From contig OX291544.1 in NCBI GenBank assembly GCA_946406115.1, positions 10,850,001 to 10,914,000 on the forward strand: 64,000 nucleotides of DNA, in the 5' to 3' direction. The notes below the pieces were generated by a model, which saw nothing but the letters and a program-made list of their open reading frames with translations, did not search any database and had not been told where the DNA came from. This stretch comes from Apoda limacodes. Its lineage: Eukaryota > Arthropoda > Insecta > Lepidoptera > Limacodidae. This document shows positions 9,580-19,455 of the stretch, piece by piece; positions within the stretch are counted from its first letter, which is position 1, and each line of letters begins with the position of its first letter. The position numbers and the translations under genes are program-made.

Positions 9580-12129
9580 CACGGCATTGTTTAATCAATT
9601 AAAAAAAAATATCCAGGAACTTTTTATTCGTTTTTTTATTACTTTTTATCAAAATAGTACCGACAATTTTAATTTGATTCACACAAATTAAATATGCAAA
9701 AGATGAGTTCTAGCAGTAAAAGTGAAATATTAACACCAGAAAGTCTAAAATTAATCAATTTACCTCGAGCGACGTACTTTGAATCCCTCGCTACGCTTAG
9801 GATTCTACTATAGAACCCCTCGGTACACTCGAGATTCTACTGTTAAATTTTTCGCTTCGTTCTGGATTCAAACAATCGCTCTCGCCATCAATGCATTGTT
9901 TTGGTCCCTTGTAACATAATCTGCTATTGTAAACCACTTTTCAAAAAAAAAAACGAAGTATACGTAATCATGTTTTGGCCCTACCTCAGTATATATGCTA
10001 TTTTACTGTTTTTTTTTTTCAGGTAAATACTATCAGTAGTTTTAGAACAATCACTGCTGAACAAACAGGTTTTTCGCATAAACGCTCCCTTAAGTACCTA
10101 TTTACAATATATAAATAATTGACGTTATAATTATAAATTTATCTTGAAATTTATCTCGTATAATTTTATACATGGAATCAACATATTTTTAAGCTTTTCA
10201 TAGATTTGTGATGGAATTAAAATTACGTCATGCTGCATGAATGTTGTCATGTAATAGCGTATATTAGGCCAAGTAAGACATCTTATGAATGGCTTAAAAA
10301 CTCTGAAAGTTCAGAAGCCACAAGCTTGACAACGTCCGCCAATTTTCTCTGCGTCAGCAACAGCGCAAAAGGCCTAAGCCATAAAAGATATCGGTTTTGT
10401 GTCTAAGCCAAGGAGAAGCCTATGCCTCTGCAATATGGACGTATTACGGCCGAGGCAATTACTGGAACATGTGAAAGAAATTCTGTTAATACTGGTAAAA
10501 CTTCTTTGTTTTTTTCTATCTCAGACGATCATAACAGAGGGCGATACTATGCCTTGAAATCGGAAGAGACAGACATTTGATGACGTATGATATAACAAAA
10601 TTAATCATTTTTTTTTAATAATAATACGATTTAAAATTCGAAAAAAAAATAGATTAAATGAAATCGGAAAATAAGCACCCTATCCGCTGTGTCATATATT
10701 TTCAGACTGCTTTTCATTTGTCAGTGTCTGACCTTCCTGAAAGCAATGGTTGTCGTGTCATTCATCCAACTGAATGTCCACTTTTGATGGGTTATCATAC
10801 CTCACCATGTATTTATTTATACTTTAATTATAAATCTAAGCAAATGTTTTTATTTTCATCGCAAAAATAAAGTCAAAAGATTTTGTCCTCAAGCCTGAAC
10901 AAGGACTTGAACCTGCATCTCCTAGAATCCGTCTTAAGCTTATGTATTTATTTTATCGTTGTTTAATAGTTACTTTAAACTCAGTACTAAAATTATATTA
11001 CCTAATCCGAGAATTTCATTCCAATTTCACGATTCAAAAAATTTGTTTGAAAGGTTGAACGAAAGGTTTCAATTAAGGACCTTTCCTAATGTAATGGTAG
11101 GATTACAGAATCGGTGAATGATATTTACAGATCACTATGTAGGAAAATCCCTAGAGCGGTATATGAATAAAGTTGAAGGTGGCGGAGGGTAGAAAACAGG
11201 GTAGGTCAAAGTAACAGGCCTAGTGATGGGACGATGTTAACAATCGTTTCAAATTGCCAAATACTGTTGATATTTGTATATATGTTTAAATACATTTTTC
11301 ATTAAAAAATTAAATAACGTCTTCTTTCCCTATCCCTCTTCTCCCTGTTTCTCCTTTCCGCTCTTTATTTACTTATTCAGAAACCTTTGCGGCGGCTGTA
11401 GGCACAAAAACCAAAAATTAAACGCAACGGGAAAAATACACACAAAAAGGCAACATGCATGTTTATGTACATACCTATAGATAATAAAGCGTAAATCCTA
11501 TATTAAAATTAAAAAAGTCACAATTTTTCCTTTCCTTTAGATTTTAATGAGCATTTTTTTTTGTAATTTATAAATAGTAAACTGTATTTTTATAACAGAC
11601 TCATCACAAATTATATATCAAAATTTGCGGTATCCCTATTTCGTAAATATCTGATAATAGGTATAAGGAAATTATGAAAAAATTCAAATGTCTACAATAA
11701 TTACTCAAAATAGCAATGTATTGTGTTCCTTTATGTCGTATTTGGATATATAAAGAAACACATTTGACACGGACGTCCAGCTAGCTGCTAAATATAATAT
11801 TAAAATTGGAGCAATATTAGATTCAGCCTTGTGGACTAAATGTCAGTCTTAAGTGCCAGTCTTATTGAATAATGATTGAAAATATAGTAGTTGTATTTTG
11901 TTCATATTAGTTGATGTGAACAAAATCAACTCATAACATATTTTTCTCCAAAATTATTTATGTTAGTCAGTCAGAATACATAACACTAAGAAGAACTGAT
12001 TTTATTCTATAGTTTTGTACAAGTGTTGTGTCACTTTTAATCAATACTTTTTTCTTTATTTCATACAATGAAGAAAATATATCATACATGCCATATATAT
12101 GGCTACAGGGTGAATTTATATAAAGAGTA
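9580..12129. other. Long region without genes; three small repeat traces
   Basis: 9765-9880 holds three degenerate tandem units, two ending GATTCTACT and the third more diverged. 10405-10460 resembles the 3' tail of an RTE LINE (GGAGAAGCCTATGCC and GGACGTATTACGGCC). 10885-10935 on the minus strand has a B-box-like GGTTCAAGTCC, perhaps a SINE scrap. An unrecognised 70-codon ORF lies at 10658-10870. Otherwise nothing. Confidence 0.35.
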
Positions 12130-12360
12130 ACCATCAGGGAGTTATAACGAAAAAAAAACTGGTTGCCTGTAAAGTCGGTATACGGGCGAAAGTTTTACGT
12201 GACAATGATTTTATGTCTGTCTCTCTCGCTCTTAGGCGGGCGCGTGCCTCTCACTCGCTCTCATTGTGAGCGCATAACGTGAGCGGAGCGTAACGCAGTT
12301 TCTTGAAGTGTCACCCGGCAAACCAATGTATAAGACGTTGTCACGTCAAAAAGATTACTT
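12130..12360. repeat. Unclassified interspersed repeat with short inverted ends
   Basis: TTTTACGTGACAA at 12193-12205 faces TTGTCACGTCAAAA at 12338-12351, around a GC-rich CTCTCTCGCTC / GTGAGCGG core. The imperfect palindromic layout suggests a small MITE, but ends and target duplication are unclear. Confidence 0.35.
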
Positions 12361-12594
12361 TTATGTGTATTTATATTGTATTTCTTTACTCTATAAAAGT
12401 TTGATGTGCTAGGACTTTTTAAGAGTATCGGATTCGCAGCGCGCTCCATAGAACAGGATTTTTCTCCTCTGTTGAATATCAATCCCTCAAACTCATTGTT
12501 TTTTGTTTTAACAAGACCAGACAACTAATATCTAGGTCTGTGGTGTTTCAGTTTTATGTTAAAATGTGTAGTTCTAAAATTATTAGAGTGCAAA

Positions 12595-12928
12595 AAAAAA
12601 AAAAGGGCAAGTGCGGTCAAGTGCGAGTCAGGCTCGCGCAAAAAGGGGAAAACGGTTTTAAAGGAATTTTGGTAAGTTGTTTTGCACACGCCGGGGAAGG
12701 TTTCTGAGACAGAAAAAAGAGTCAAGTGCGAGTCGGCCAGGGTCAAGGTCGAGTCGGACTCGCGCACTAAGGAAAACTCGAAGACGGCTGGACCATTCGG
12801 GTAATTTTTTTGTTGTGTTTGATAGTGTTAGGGCAAGGTCTTTATAAATGAAAAACGGTCAAGTGCGAGTTGGACTCGCACTTAAAGGGTAAACTGATTT
12901 TAATGAAATTTTGGTAAGTTGTTATGCA
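12595..12928 (+). repeat. Repeat units with AAGTGCGAGTCGGACTCGC heads; hosts the RTE insertion
   Basis: Two or three partial tandem units, each with an AGTGCGAGTC...GACTCGC head (about 12612, 12722, 12856) and, in two of them, the stretch GAAATTTTGGTAAGTTGTT. The second unit is cut at the TSD of the RTE and resumes after it at 14865 with TCGGGGAAGGTTTCTGA, which also occurs intact at about 12692. The head matches the short repeats at 23.4, 33.8, 38.2 and 51.4 kb. Confidence 0.6.
12920..12928. repeat. Left target-site duplication of RTE (TGTTATGCA)
   Basis: Identical 9-mer at 14856-14864. It brackets the RTE copy and splits an older repeat whose sequence continues on the far side. Confidence 0.8.
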
Positions 12929-14855
12929 GGGGTATTCATTTCCGAATACACGGGTACGCGACCCCGGCCTCCCGAGCTACTACTAATTCTCCCCATTTCC
13001 TTCCAACAGTAGTATCCCCCCCCCTTCGACGTATCCCAGCCATCATACAATTCCCATTAAGAAAATCATCACATCCCAACCCTACTCCTTGTTCCCTTCT
13101 GATATCCGATAGGGGTGTCGGGCAGCAGCGACCCCCTATAACTCTTCTGCGCTCACCAACCCGCTTGCCAGGCGTGGTGAGTATGGCAAACCCACCAACA
13201 ATAAAAAAAATTAACGACACAAAAAACAACGGCCCCTAGTCCCCGGTAGCCCTGCTAGTCCAGGCTACGGTAGCAGCCTTGGTAACGGCGGGGCAGGGGA
13301 TGTATGAGGACATTTCTAAAGCCATACACTCCTCCAAAACACACTATAACGTGGTGATGGGGAACTTCAACGCGAAACTAGGCAAACGAAGTGGTAATGA
13401 GCTGAGAGTAGGGCAATTTGGATATGGACAACGGAACTCCAGAGGGCAGATGCTGGCCGACTTAATGGAAAAGGAAGGTCTCTTTATGATGAATTCCTTT
13501 TTCAAGAAGCGCCCCCACAGGAAGTGGACCTGGATGAGTCCGGATGGTTGCACAAAGAATGAGATTGACTTTATCATGTCGACGGAAAAGCAAGTGTTCA
13601 ATGATGTCTCTGTGATCCACACGGTGAAAACCGGGAGTGATCACCGTATGTTAAGAGGCACATTGAACCTGAACATAAGGGTTGCTAGGTCTCGACTGAT
13701 AAAATCCACGCTCCGATCCACAACCATCTAAATTCTAAACCCAAAAAACTTTCAGCTCCAACTCAAAAATCGCTTTGAATGCTTAAAGGAAGACGCATCA
13801 GTGGACGATACCAACGACATGTTTGTGAAAACTGTCCATACGGTTGGGTCTAAGTTCTTTAAAACCCACCGTACAAATAGAACAAAAATACTCTCGGACC
13901 AGACTCTAAGAGTTATGGACGAGAGACGAAAACTTAGGCTGCAGTCTTCGGATGATGCAGTGTCATATCGGCGGCTTAATAGACAGATCTCAAAATCACT
14001 TGCACGCGACAAACGCCACTGTAATACATTGCGTATTGAAGAGCCAATAGAAAGGAACAAAGGTTCCAAAGTGTTCACGAGAGATCTGGCTATTGGGCGA
14101 AGCCGTCTGGCAAGGCTGAAGATGGAGGACGGCAGCATTGTTTCGTCTGGACCAGAAGTCTTGGCGGAGATCGAGAATTCTACGGACAGTTATACACGTC
14201 GACATCGAAACCAGTTGGCAGTCCAGCTAAAGACCCTAGGGCTAGAGCTAGACTGACTCGACACTATACCGAGGACATTCCGGACGTCAGCTTGTACGAG
14301 ATTAGTATGACTCTCAAACAGCTTAAAAACAATAAGACACCGGGTGATAATGGAGTAATGACTGAGCTTCTGAAAGCGGGTGAACCGGTACTAAAAGTCC
14401 TTCAGAAGCTCTTCAACACCGTCATACTCGAAGGTACTTCGCCACAAGCATGGCACAGGGGCGTGGTAGTGTTTTTCTTCAAAAAAGGTGACAATACGCT
14501 TCTTAAGCATTACAGACCCATAACGCTTCTGAGCCATGTTTATAAGCTGTTTTCAAGAGTAATTACGAACCGTCTCGCTCGCAAGATCGACGACTTCCAG
14601 CCACCCGAACAAGCCGGTTTCCGAAGAGGCTATAGTACCGTAGACAACATACATACGCTACGGCAGATTATACAGAAGTCAGAAGAGTATAATCGGCCCC
14701 TTTGCTGAGCGTTTGTGGACTATGAGAAAGCCTTCGATTCGGTGGAAACATGGGCAGTGCTACAGGCTCTACAGAGATGCCGCATTGACCATCGGTATAT
14801 CGAGGTGCTAAAATGCTTGTACGATAACGCCACCATCGTCAATGGGCTGATATGA
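12929..14855 (+). mobile_element. RTE-clade LINE, both ends present, internally deleted
   Basis: Flanked by the exact 9-bp duplication TGTTATGCA. The first 340 bp are a C-rich 5' UTR (CGACCCCGGCCTCCCGAGCT and a CCCCTAGTCCCCGGTAGCCC tract), then endonuclease and RT coding remnants up to about 14840, and finally GGGCTGATATGA, which fits the very short RTE 3' end. The N-terminal part of the endonuclease and everything after RT motif A are missing, so at least two internal deletions are needed. The TSD and the tail suggest that the copy, though internally defective, is bounded by true ends. Confidence 0.8.
13279..14840 (+). pseudogene. RTE endonuclease/reverse transcriptase, broken
   Basis: Three open pieces. 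13279-13731 is the endonuclease: VVMGNFNAKLG (normally GDFNA, so the conserved Asp is Asn here), RKWTWMSPDG, NEIDFIM and SDHR. 13801-14256 is the basic linker (MDDTNDMFVKTVHTVG). 14292-14708 is the RT fingers: NNKTPGDNG, WHRGVVVFFFKKGD, YRPITLLSHVYKLFSRV, PPEQAGFRRGYSTVDNI. A stop follows, then VDYEKAFDSVE (motif A, catalytic Asp) before coding ends near 14840. The FADD motif and C-terminus are absent. Loss of the endonuclease Asp plus stops rules out activity. Confidence 0.85.
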
Positions 14856-14945
14856 TGTTATGCATATGTCGGGGAAGGTTTCTGAATAAGTACAACCCTT
14901 TCACAATAGGTTGTTGCGGCAGTTGTTTAAAAAAAAGAAACACGG
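14856..14945 (+). repeat. Right target-site duplication and remainder of host repeat
   Basis: TGTTATGCA at 14856-14864, then TCGGGGAAGGTTTCTGA, which continues the repeat interrupted at 12928. Confidence 0.7.
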
Positions 14946-16849
14946 TGTACCCATCTGCCAAGCCTACCCGTTTACCAAGCCATCTTCGTCCTTTATAATA
15001 TAAAATTTAAAATATAAATAAAAAAGAAAAAAAAAATATATATATAAAATAAAATTGTTATATAAAACTAACATAATTATCAAAATAATAATTAAATAAG
15101 ATCGTGGAAGATCGAGGACTTAGAAAAAGTTAGCCAGGATCGTGGTGGTGGAGGTCTTTAATATTTTTGTAGACTTTCTAAAGACGGGCTTAACACATTT
15201 ATGTAGTTAAAATCCTAAATTCGAAAATAAAATAAATTTCATTACTAGAACACCCGGGACAGCATAAGTTTACGTAGACATACATAGGCAGCGGCCACAA
15301 TATATAAAGAAAGCGTATGAGGTGGGCATATGCAAAATGCGATAAATTGATATAAAATGCAATGTATTATTAAGTGAATACATTCTAACATGAGAGGAAT
15401 TATGTACCTTTCTGATGGCTAATAAAAGGTGGTAGTGTTGTAGTGACCTGAATATTGGAATGCGACTCTTTTGCTTGATTTAGCGATGGATGTTGCTTCT
15501 TATGTTTGATTGCTTATACTGCTGCTATACAATACAGGTAAAAAGACCTCGCCTGAGTAAAGTAAAGAGGAGATAAGGAGATGATGGAGGCATGCCCGGG
15601 GATCGGAAGCCTAAAACCTACTGATCTCTCAGAATGTTTATCGTTAACATTCGTTAGTGGCTTCAAGTTACATCGGCTGAGCTCACAGACGGTTTGAACA
15701 TCTCTCGCCTAACGTTTCGATCCGTTTGTTTGGGTCAAATACGAATGTAAGTTCAGTGCCGAGCGACTTGAACGACGACTACAGATTACACAGTGTAGAA
15801 GGGTAAAGGTCCTTGCCCCGAGCTGTCTGTCAGAGTCGAAAAACTGCGAAAGAAGGCAATTATTGTTTTATTAAAATTGACACGTAAACCGTTGCCATGT
15901 TGCGGGGAGTCGGACGCTGATTACGCGAAGGCGACAGTGATACTTCACCTACGCGACTGGTAACTCATGGAATCATATTTGGTTCGCGACTAAATTCCTA
16001 AAAAGCTGCGATACTGAATATTACATAAATAATATAACTCACACTTATTCTATCGTTAATCGATGAAATAAACTATAAACTATAATTCTTCGTACTTGAA
16101 CTGATAAAATACCTATACATTTAACCTGTTTATGAATCCTTGATCATGTATGGTGTGGACGCCGGCTTGGAAACCGAAATATATCATTTATAATCTACGA
16201 CTGAAGTTACATGGATGCAGTGGGGCTTATTGCGTCTTGCTCTTCGGAGTGTGTTAAGCATGGGGCGTGCCCTCTTGGTGAATTCCATGGCTGTTCCATT
16301 GGTACATAATAATTATTACCTACTACACAAATGGTTCAGTGGCGTGTTCTCTTGACAATGTCATGGCTGTGTCTGTGCGAACGGATGTCACACTCTTTGG
16401 CCTAAGGCTGAGTGTTTGTGCTATGTACGCACAAGGATTTGTTCCTGAAACTACATACTTTAGACTTCGGTCTTCAGCTTCGGCTGCAACGATAATTTAA
16501 TGGTTATACCATTTATGATTTCACACCTCTACTCCTTCGGGGGATGTGCGCTTAGTTAGCCTCGGTATGGACACGTACCGTGGGAAGCGCTGGGTGGAGC
16601 TTCCGGCCTTTTTATTTTTTTTAGAAAGTGGATAATATTTTTATTACTAGAACGGTGTTTCAGTCTTTCTCTTAAAGAACCTGCGGTCTACGTTACACAA
16701 TAAGGTCCTACCACTTAGACGATCACATAGCCAAACCTTCGATAAATTTATACTTCAATTTTCAAGTTTCGTGTTCATATTGTCTTATAATCTTTTATAT
16801 CCATACTGGTTAGTTAGGTAGGTACGTTAAGGGTAGCTAGTAAATGTGT
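14946..16849. other. Unassigned sequence with an imperfect tandem duplication
   Basis: 15000-15060 is an A/T simple-sequence tract. 15560-15970 is of even composition with no readable ORF. At 16255-16400 two units about 76 bp apart share a CTCTTG start and a CCATGGCTGT / TCATGGCTGT core. The block 16140-16620 looks like an old repeat I cannot name. Confidence 0.35.
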
Positions 16850-16891
16850 TCTTTGGGGGGGTTAGTTACAACGGATCACCGGGTCAGCTAG
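16850..16891 (+). mobile_element. Helitron-like 3' end fragment
   Basis: Ends CACCGGGTCAGCTAG followed by T, matching the CTAG 3' terminus of the other Helitron-like elements here. The 5' end was not found, so this is only a scrap. Confidence 0.4.
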
Positions 16892-17021
16892 TATATATAA
16901 AGACCACGCCTAGAGCGTGCAAAATAATAGTAGGTAATAAAATTAAAAGTGTTACCATTTGATTTGCAATTTATTGACCCTCAATCAGACAGGATCACGA
17001 GTAAGTTACACTTATATAATA

Positions 17022-17387
17022 CTAGCTTTTGCCCGCGTAATCGTTGTAGAATTTCAACGACAACTCCTCACTTATAGAAAAAAAAACCACCCAACACTTG
17101 ACGTTTTCAAGTAGCTGATGTCCTTCTTCGGGACTCAAACTATCTCCATGCCAAATTCGACCGCAGTTCCTTCCGCCCTGAATTCGGTTATAGATGTAAG
17201 ATTTCAATGGAAACTCCTTAATTATAAAAAAAACCGACTCACACTTGACGTTTTCAAGTAGCCTATGTCCTTTCTTGGGAGTCAAACTATCTCCATGCTA
17301 AATTTCATCTTAATCAGTACAGATGTTTAAGCGTGAAGAGGTACAAACAGACAGATTTACTTTCGCATTTGCTAATATTAGTATGGA
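17022..17387 (-). mobile_element. Helitron-like non-autonomous element with internal duplication (366 bp)
   Basis: On the minus strand it starts TCCATACTAATATTAG after A and ends CGGGCAAAAGCTAG before T. Inside, a segment of about 150 bp occurs twice (CACTTGACGTTTTCAAGTAG on the plus strand, at about 17094 and 17242, followed by ATGTCCTT and TCAAACTATCTCCATGC). The duplication creates an 87-codon ORF with repeated peptide LLENVKC, which is not a gene. The copy at 39639-39953 shares the duplicated structure. Confidence 0.75.
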
Positions 17388-17606
17388 TTTTTATAATGAA
17401 TGAATTTATACCTATTTAAAAATTTGCTGTATGATACCTATTTTTCAAAATAATTGTACCTACATCTACTGTGAACAATGTGTCACTAAGATGGAAAATC
17501 TAGAAAGAGATTTCCAATTATTCCTATCCTAAGTAAAAAGAGTATAACAGTAGGTATTTAATTTTTTTAAATATTAAAAAATAAATTTAATATTATATAT
17601 TAAAAA

Positions 17607-17655
17607 TCCGCCTGATGATAAGCGGTCACCATAGCTTATGGACGCTTGTAACATT
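17607..17655 (-). mobile_element. Jockey-like LINE 3' scrap
   Basis: TCCGCCTGATGATAAGCGGT followed by ATGGACGCTTGTAA matches the LINE 3' end at 56230-56272. Only about 50 bp. Confidence 0.6.
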
Positions 17656-17780
17656 TCCATAATAAAACCTTCTTTTACTCTAATATCGGCCAGTAAAGAA
17701 TGTTCTAAATCGTAAACAAAAGAAGGCATTATTAGTAATTGTTATTTAAAATTGAAAGTTTTATTAAAATAGAAATTATA

Positions 17781-18363
17781 CACACCGGCACAATTAGCGG
17801 AACAGAAAATAAAGTGAGACTATGAGATAATAACGCATATATTTGACGAAATCATTCAAATTGTTGGGGGGTGGCATTCTGGATTTAACCCTACTTTTTA
17901 GCAAGTCCCTGACATGTTCTATCGGATTCATATCGGGGGAATTTGCTGGCCACTGCATCACCGGTATACCTACGTGGCTAAGATATGCCTGTACCGATTG
18001 TGCACTATGAGCACGAGCATTATCTTGCATTAGAATAAAGTCGTCACCAATAAATGGGGCAAATGGTACAACATGTTCTTCTAAATTGTCTCTGATGTAT
18101 CGATCTGCTGTCATGGTCCCTCCTGTGACTATCACTAACTCCGTGCGAGCTACCAAACATATCCCTCCCCAAACCATAATCGAGCCGCCACCATAAGCCA
18201 CTGTGTGTTCAAAATTAGACTGTATGTGGCGTTCTCCTTTGGGTCTCCATATTCGCTGTCTCCCATCGATCTGTTTCAAAAGAACTCTGCACTCATCAGT
18301 AAAGAGAACCTGCTGCCATTCGTTCAAATCCTTTTTTTGTGTTCCGCTAATTGTGCCGGTGTG
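17781..18363 (-). mobile_element. Tc1-family DNA transposon, internally deleted (583 bp), intact ends
   Basis: Terminal inverted repeats of 24 identical bases (17781-17804 and 18340-18363, beginning CACACCGGCACAATTAGCGG), flanked on both sides by TA, the Tc1/mariner target duplication. Full Tc1 elements are about 1.3-1.7 kb, so roughly half is missing: the N-terminal DNA-binding domain and the C-terminal end of the transposase. The TIRs are still near identical, so a relative supplying transposase could in principle recognise it. Confidence 0.9.
17794..18327 (-). pseudogene. Tc1 transposase catalytic domain (DD34E), truncated at both ends
   Basis: 177 codons starting MNEWQQVLFTDECRV just inside the right TIR. 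Catalytic residues: Asp11 in LFTDECR, Asp102 in LMQDNARAH, Glu137 in NSPDMNPIEH, with 34 residues between the last two, as in the DD34E Tc1 group. IMVWGGI and the ANSPDMNPIE box are conserved. The position normally Trp after IEH-V is Arg. Usual length is about 340 residues. The paired-like HTH domain needed for TIR binding is deleted, and the last 17 or so residues read into the left TIR region. The catalytic frame is undamaged, but alone it should not mobilise the element. Confidence 0.88.
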
Positions 18364-18475
18364 TATATATTAGGTTATATAGGTATTTTCTTATGATTTT
18401 TATGTAAAAACTGAAATATAAATAAAAATAAAATTATTAAAATTTCTATATTATTATTAAAAAATAAATTATTAA

Positions 18476-19451
18476 TGTGGCAAACTGCATTGTGTATTTT
18501 AGCAAATAATTATGAACACACTGCTCCACACAGTTACATGAATAGACTTATTTAGTGTTTTGAACATCCTAAATTTCATCAGAACAGGTAAATGTGGCCG
18601 AGCTTAGGTTGTAAGAGTAGCCTTATGTCGGCTGTGAATTTATAGTCTAATAAAATAGTATAACTAACATTAAAAGGCGGCTGAACTTTAGTCATTCAAT
18701 TAACGGGTATGGAACGCCTTATAAACTATAAGAGCCCTAAATTAGGATACCAATAAATTATAAAATTGCTGTCATCCCCCTTGTCTCGGCCAACATTAGG
18801 GTTTTGTAATAAAATAAGAATCCTATCATGGGCCCCGTTATTTCTAAGTAACAAATTAAAGTAAACAACTAAAATAAAATAAAAATTCTTTTACATTGCT
18901 ATTTTACTGTCTGGAAGCAGTAAGAAAACTATTGCAAGCTATTTATGGTCAAAAAAACATATTTCTAGAGTGGTAATGCGTCATTGAATTATAATTTAAA
19001 TGTAACATTGGCGGTATGTTTGCAATATGGTGTCTTTATGTCGTACGCTCCAGTGGTATAGTGTATAGAAGCCGGCAGCAGCAGTGCAATTTTATCACTA
19101 ATTTGGCAAAAAACGTCAACGGATACCACTCTGGAAATATGTTTTTTTTGTCCACCAATATCTTACAATAGTTTTCTTACTAATTCCGGACTGTTAAATA
19201 GCAATGTTAAATTTTAATGGATTTATTAGTATCCTAAGTCAGGGCTTTTAAACCGTTAATTGAATATCCAAAGTTCGGCTGCCTCAAAATGTTAGTTATA
19301 CTTTTTTAATAGACTATAAAAATCACAGCCGAAATTAGGCTGCTCTAACAGAAATACAGTATGTTAAAATACTAAATAAGTCTGTTCATGTAACTATGTA
19401 GAACAGTGTGTTTATATTTTTTTGCTGTAAAACACAATGCTGTTTATCACA
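18476..19451. mobile_element. Long-inverted-repeat MITE with TTAA flanks (976 bp)
   Basis: Left arm 18476-18973 and right arm 19124-19451 are inverted copies. The ends read TGTGGCAAACTGCATTGTGT and, reverse-complemented, TGTGATAAACAGCATTGTGT. Internal blocks pair too: GTATAACTAACATT, TTCAATTAACGG, TAAGAAAACTATTG and CATATTTC. The left arm is longer through insertions. TTAA sits immediately outside both ends (18472-18475, 19452-19455), a piggyBac-type target site, though in such AT-rich DNA chance is possible. There is no coding sequence. Confidence 0.75.
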
Positions 19452-19455
19452 TTAA

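Noticed and set aside
12936..13239. Overlapping ORFs of 97-106 codons on both strands
   Set aside because: They lie in the C-rich 5' UTR of the RTE element, where stop codons are rare. Proline/arginine-rich translations with no motif.
13344..14205. Minus-strand ORFs of 60-128 codons
   Set aside because: Shadows of the plus-strand RTE endonuclease and RT, which have clear motifs.
17022..17285. 87-codon ORF with repeated LLENVKC peptide
   Set aside because: Falls wholly inside a duplicated Helitron-like element without coding function.
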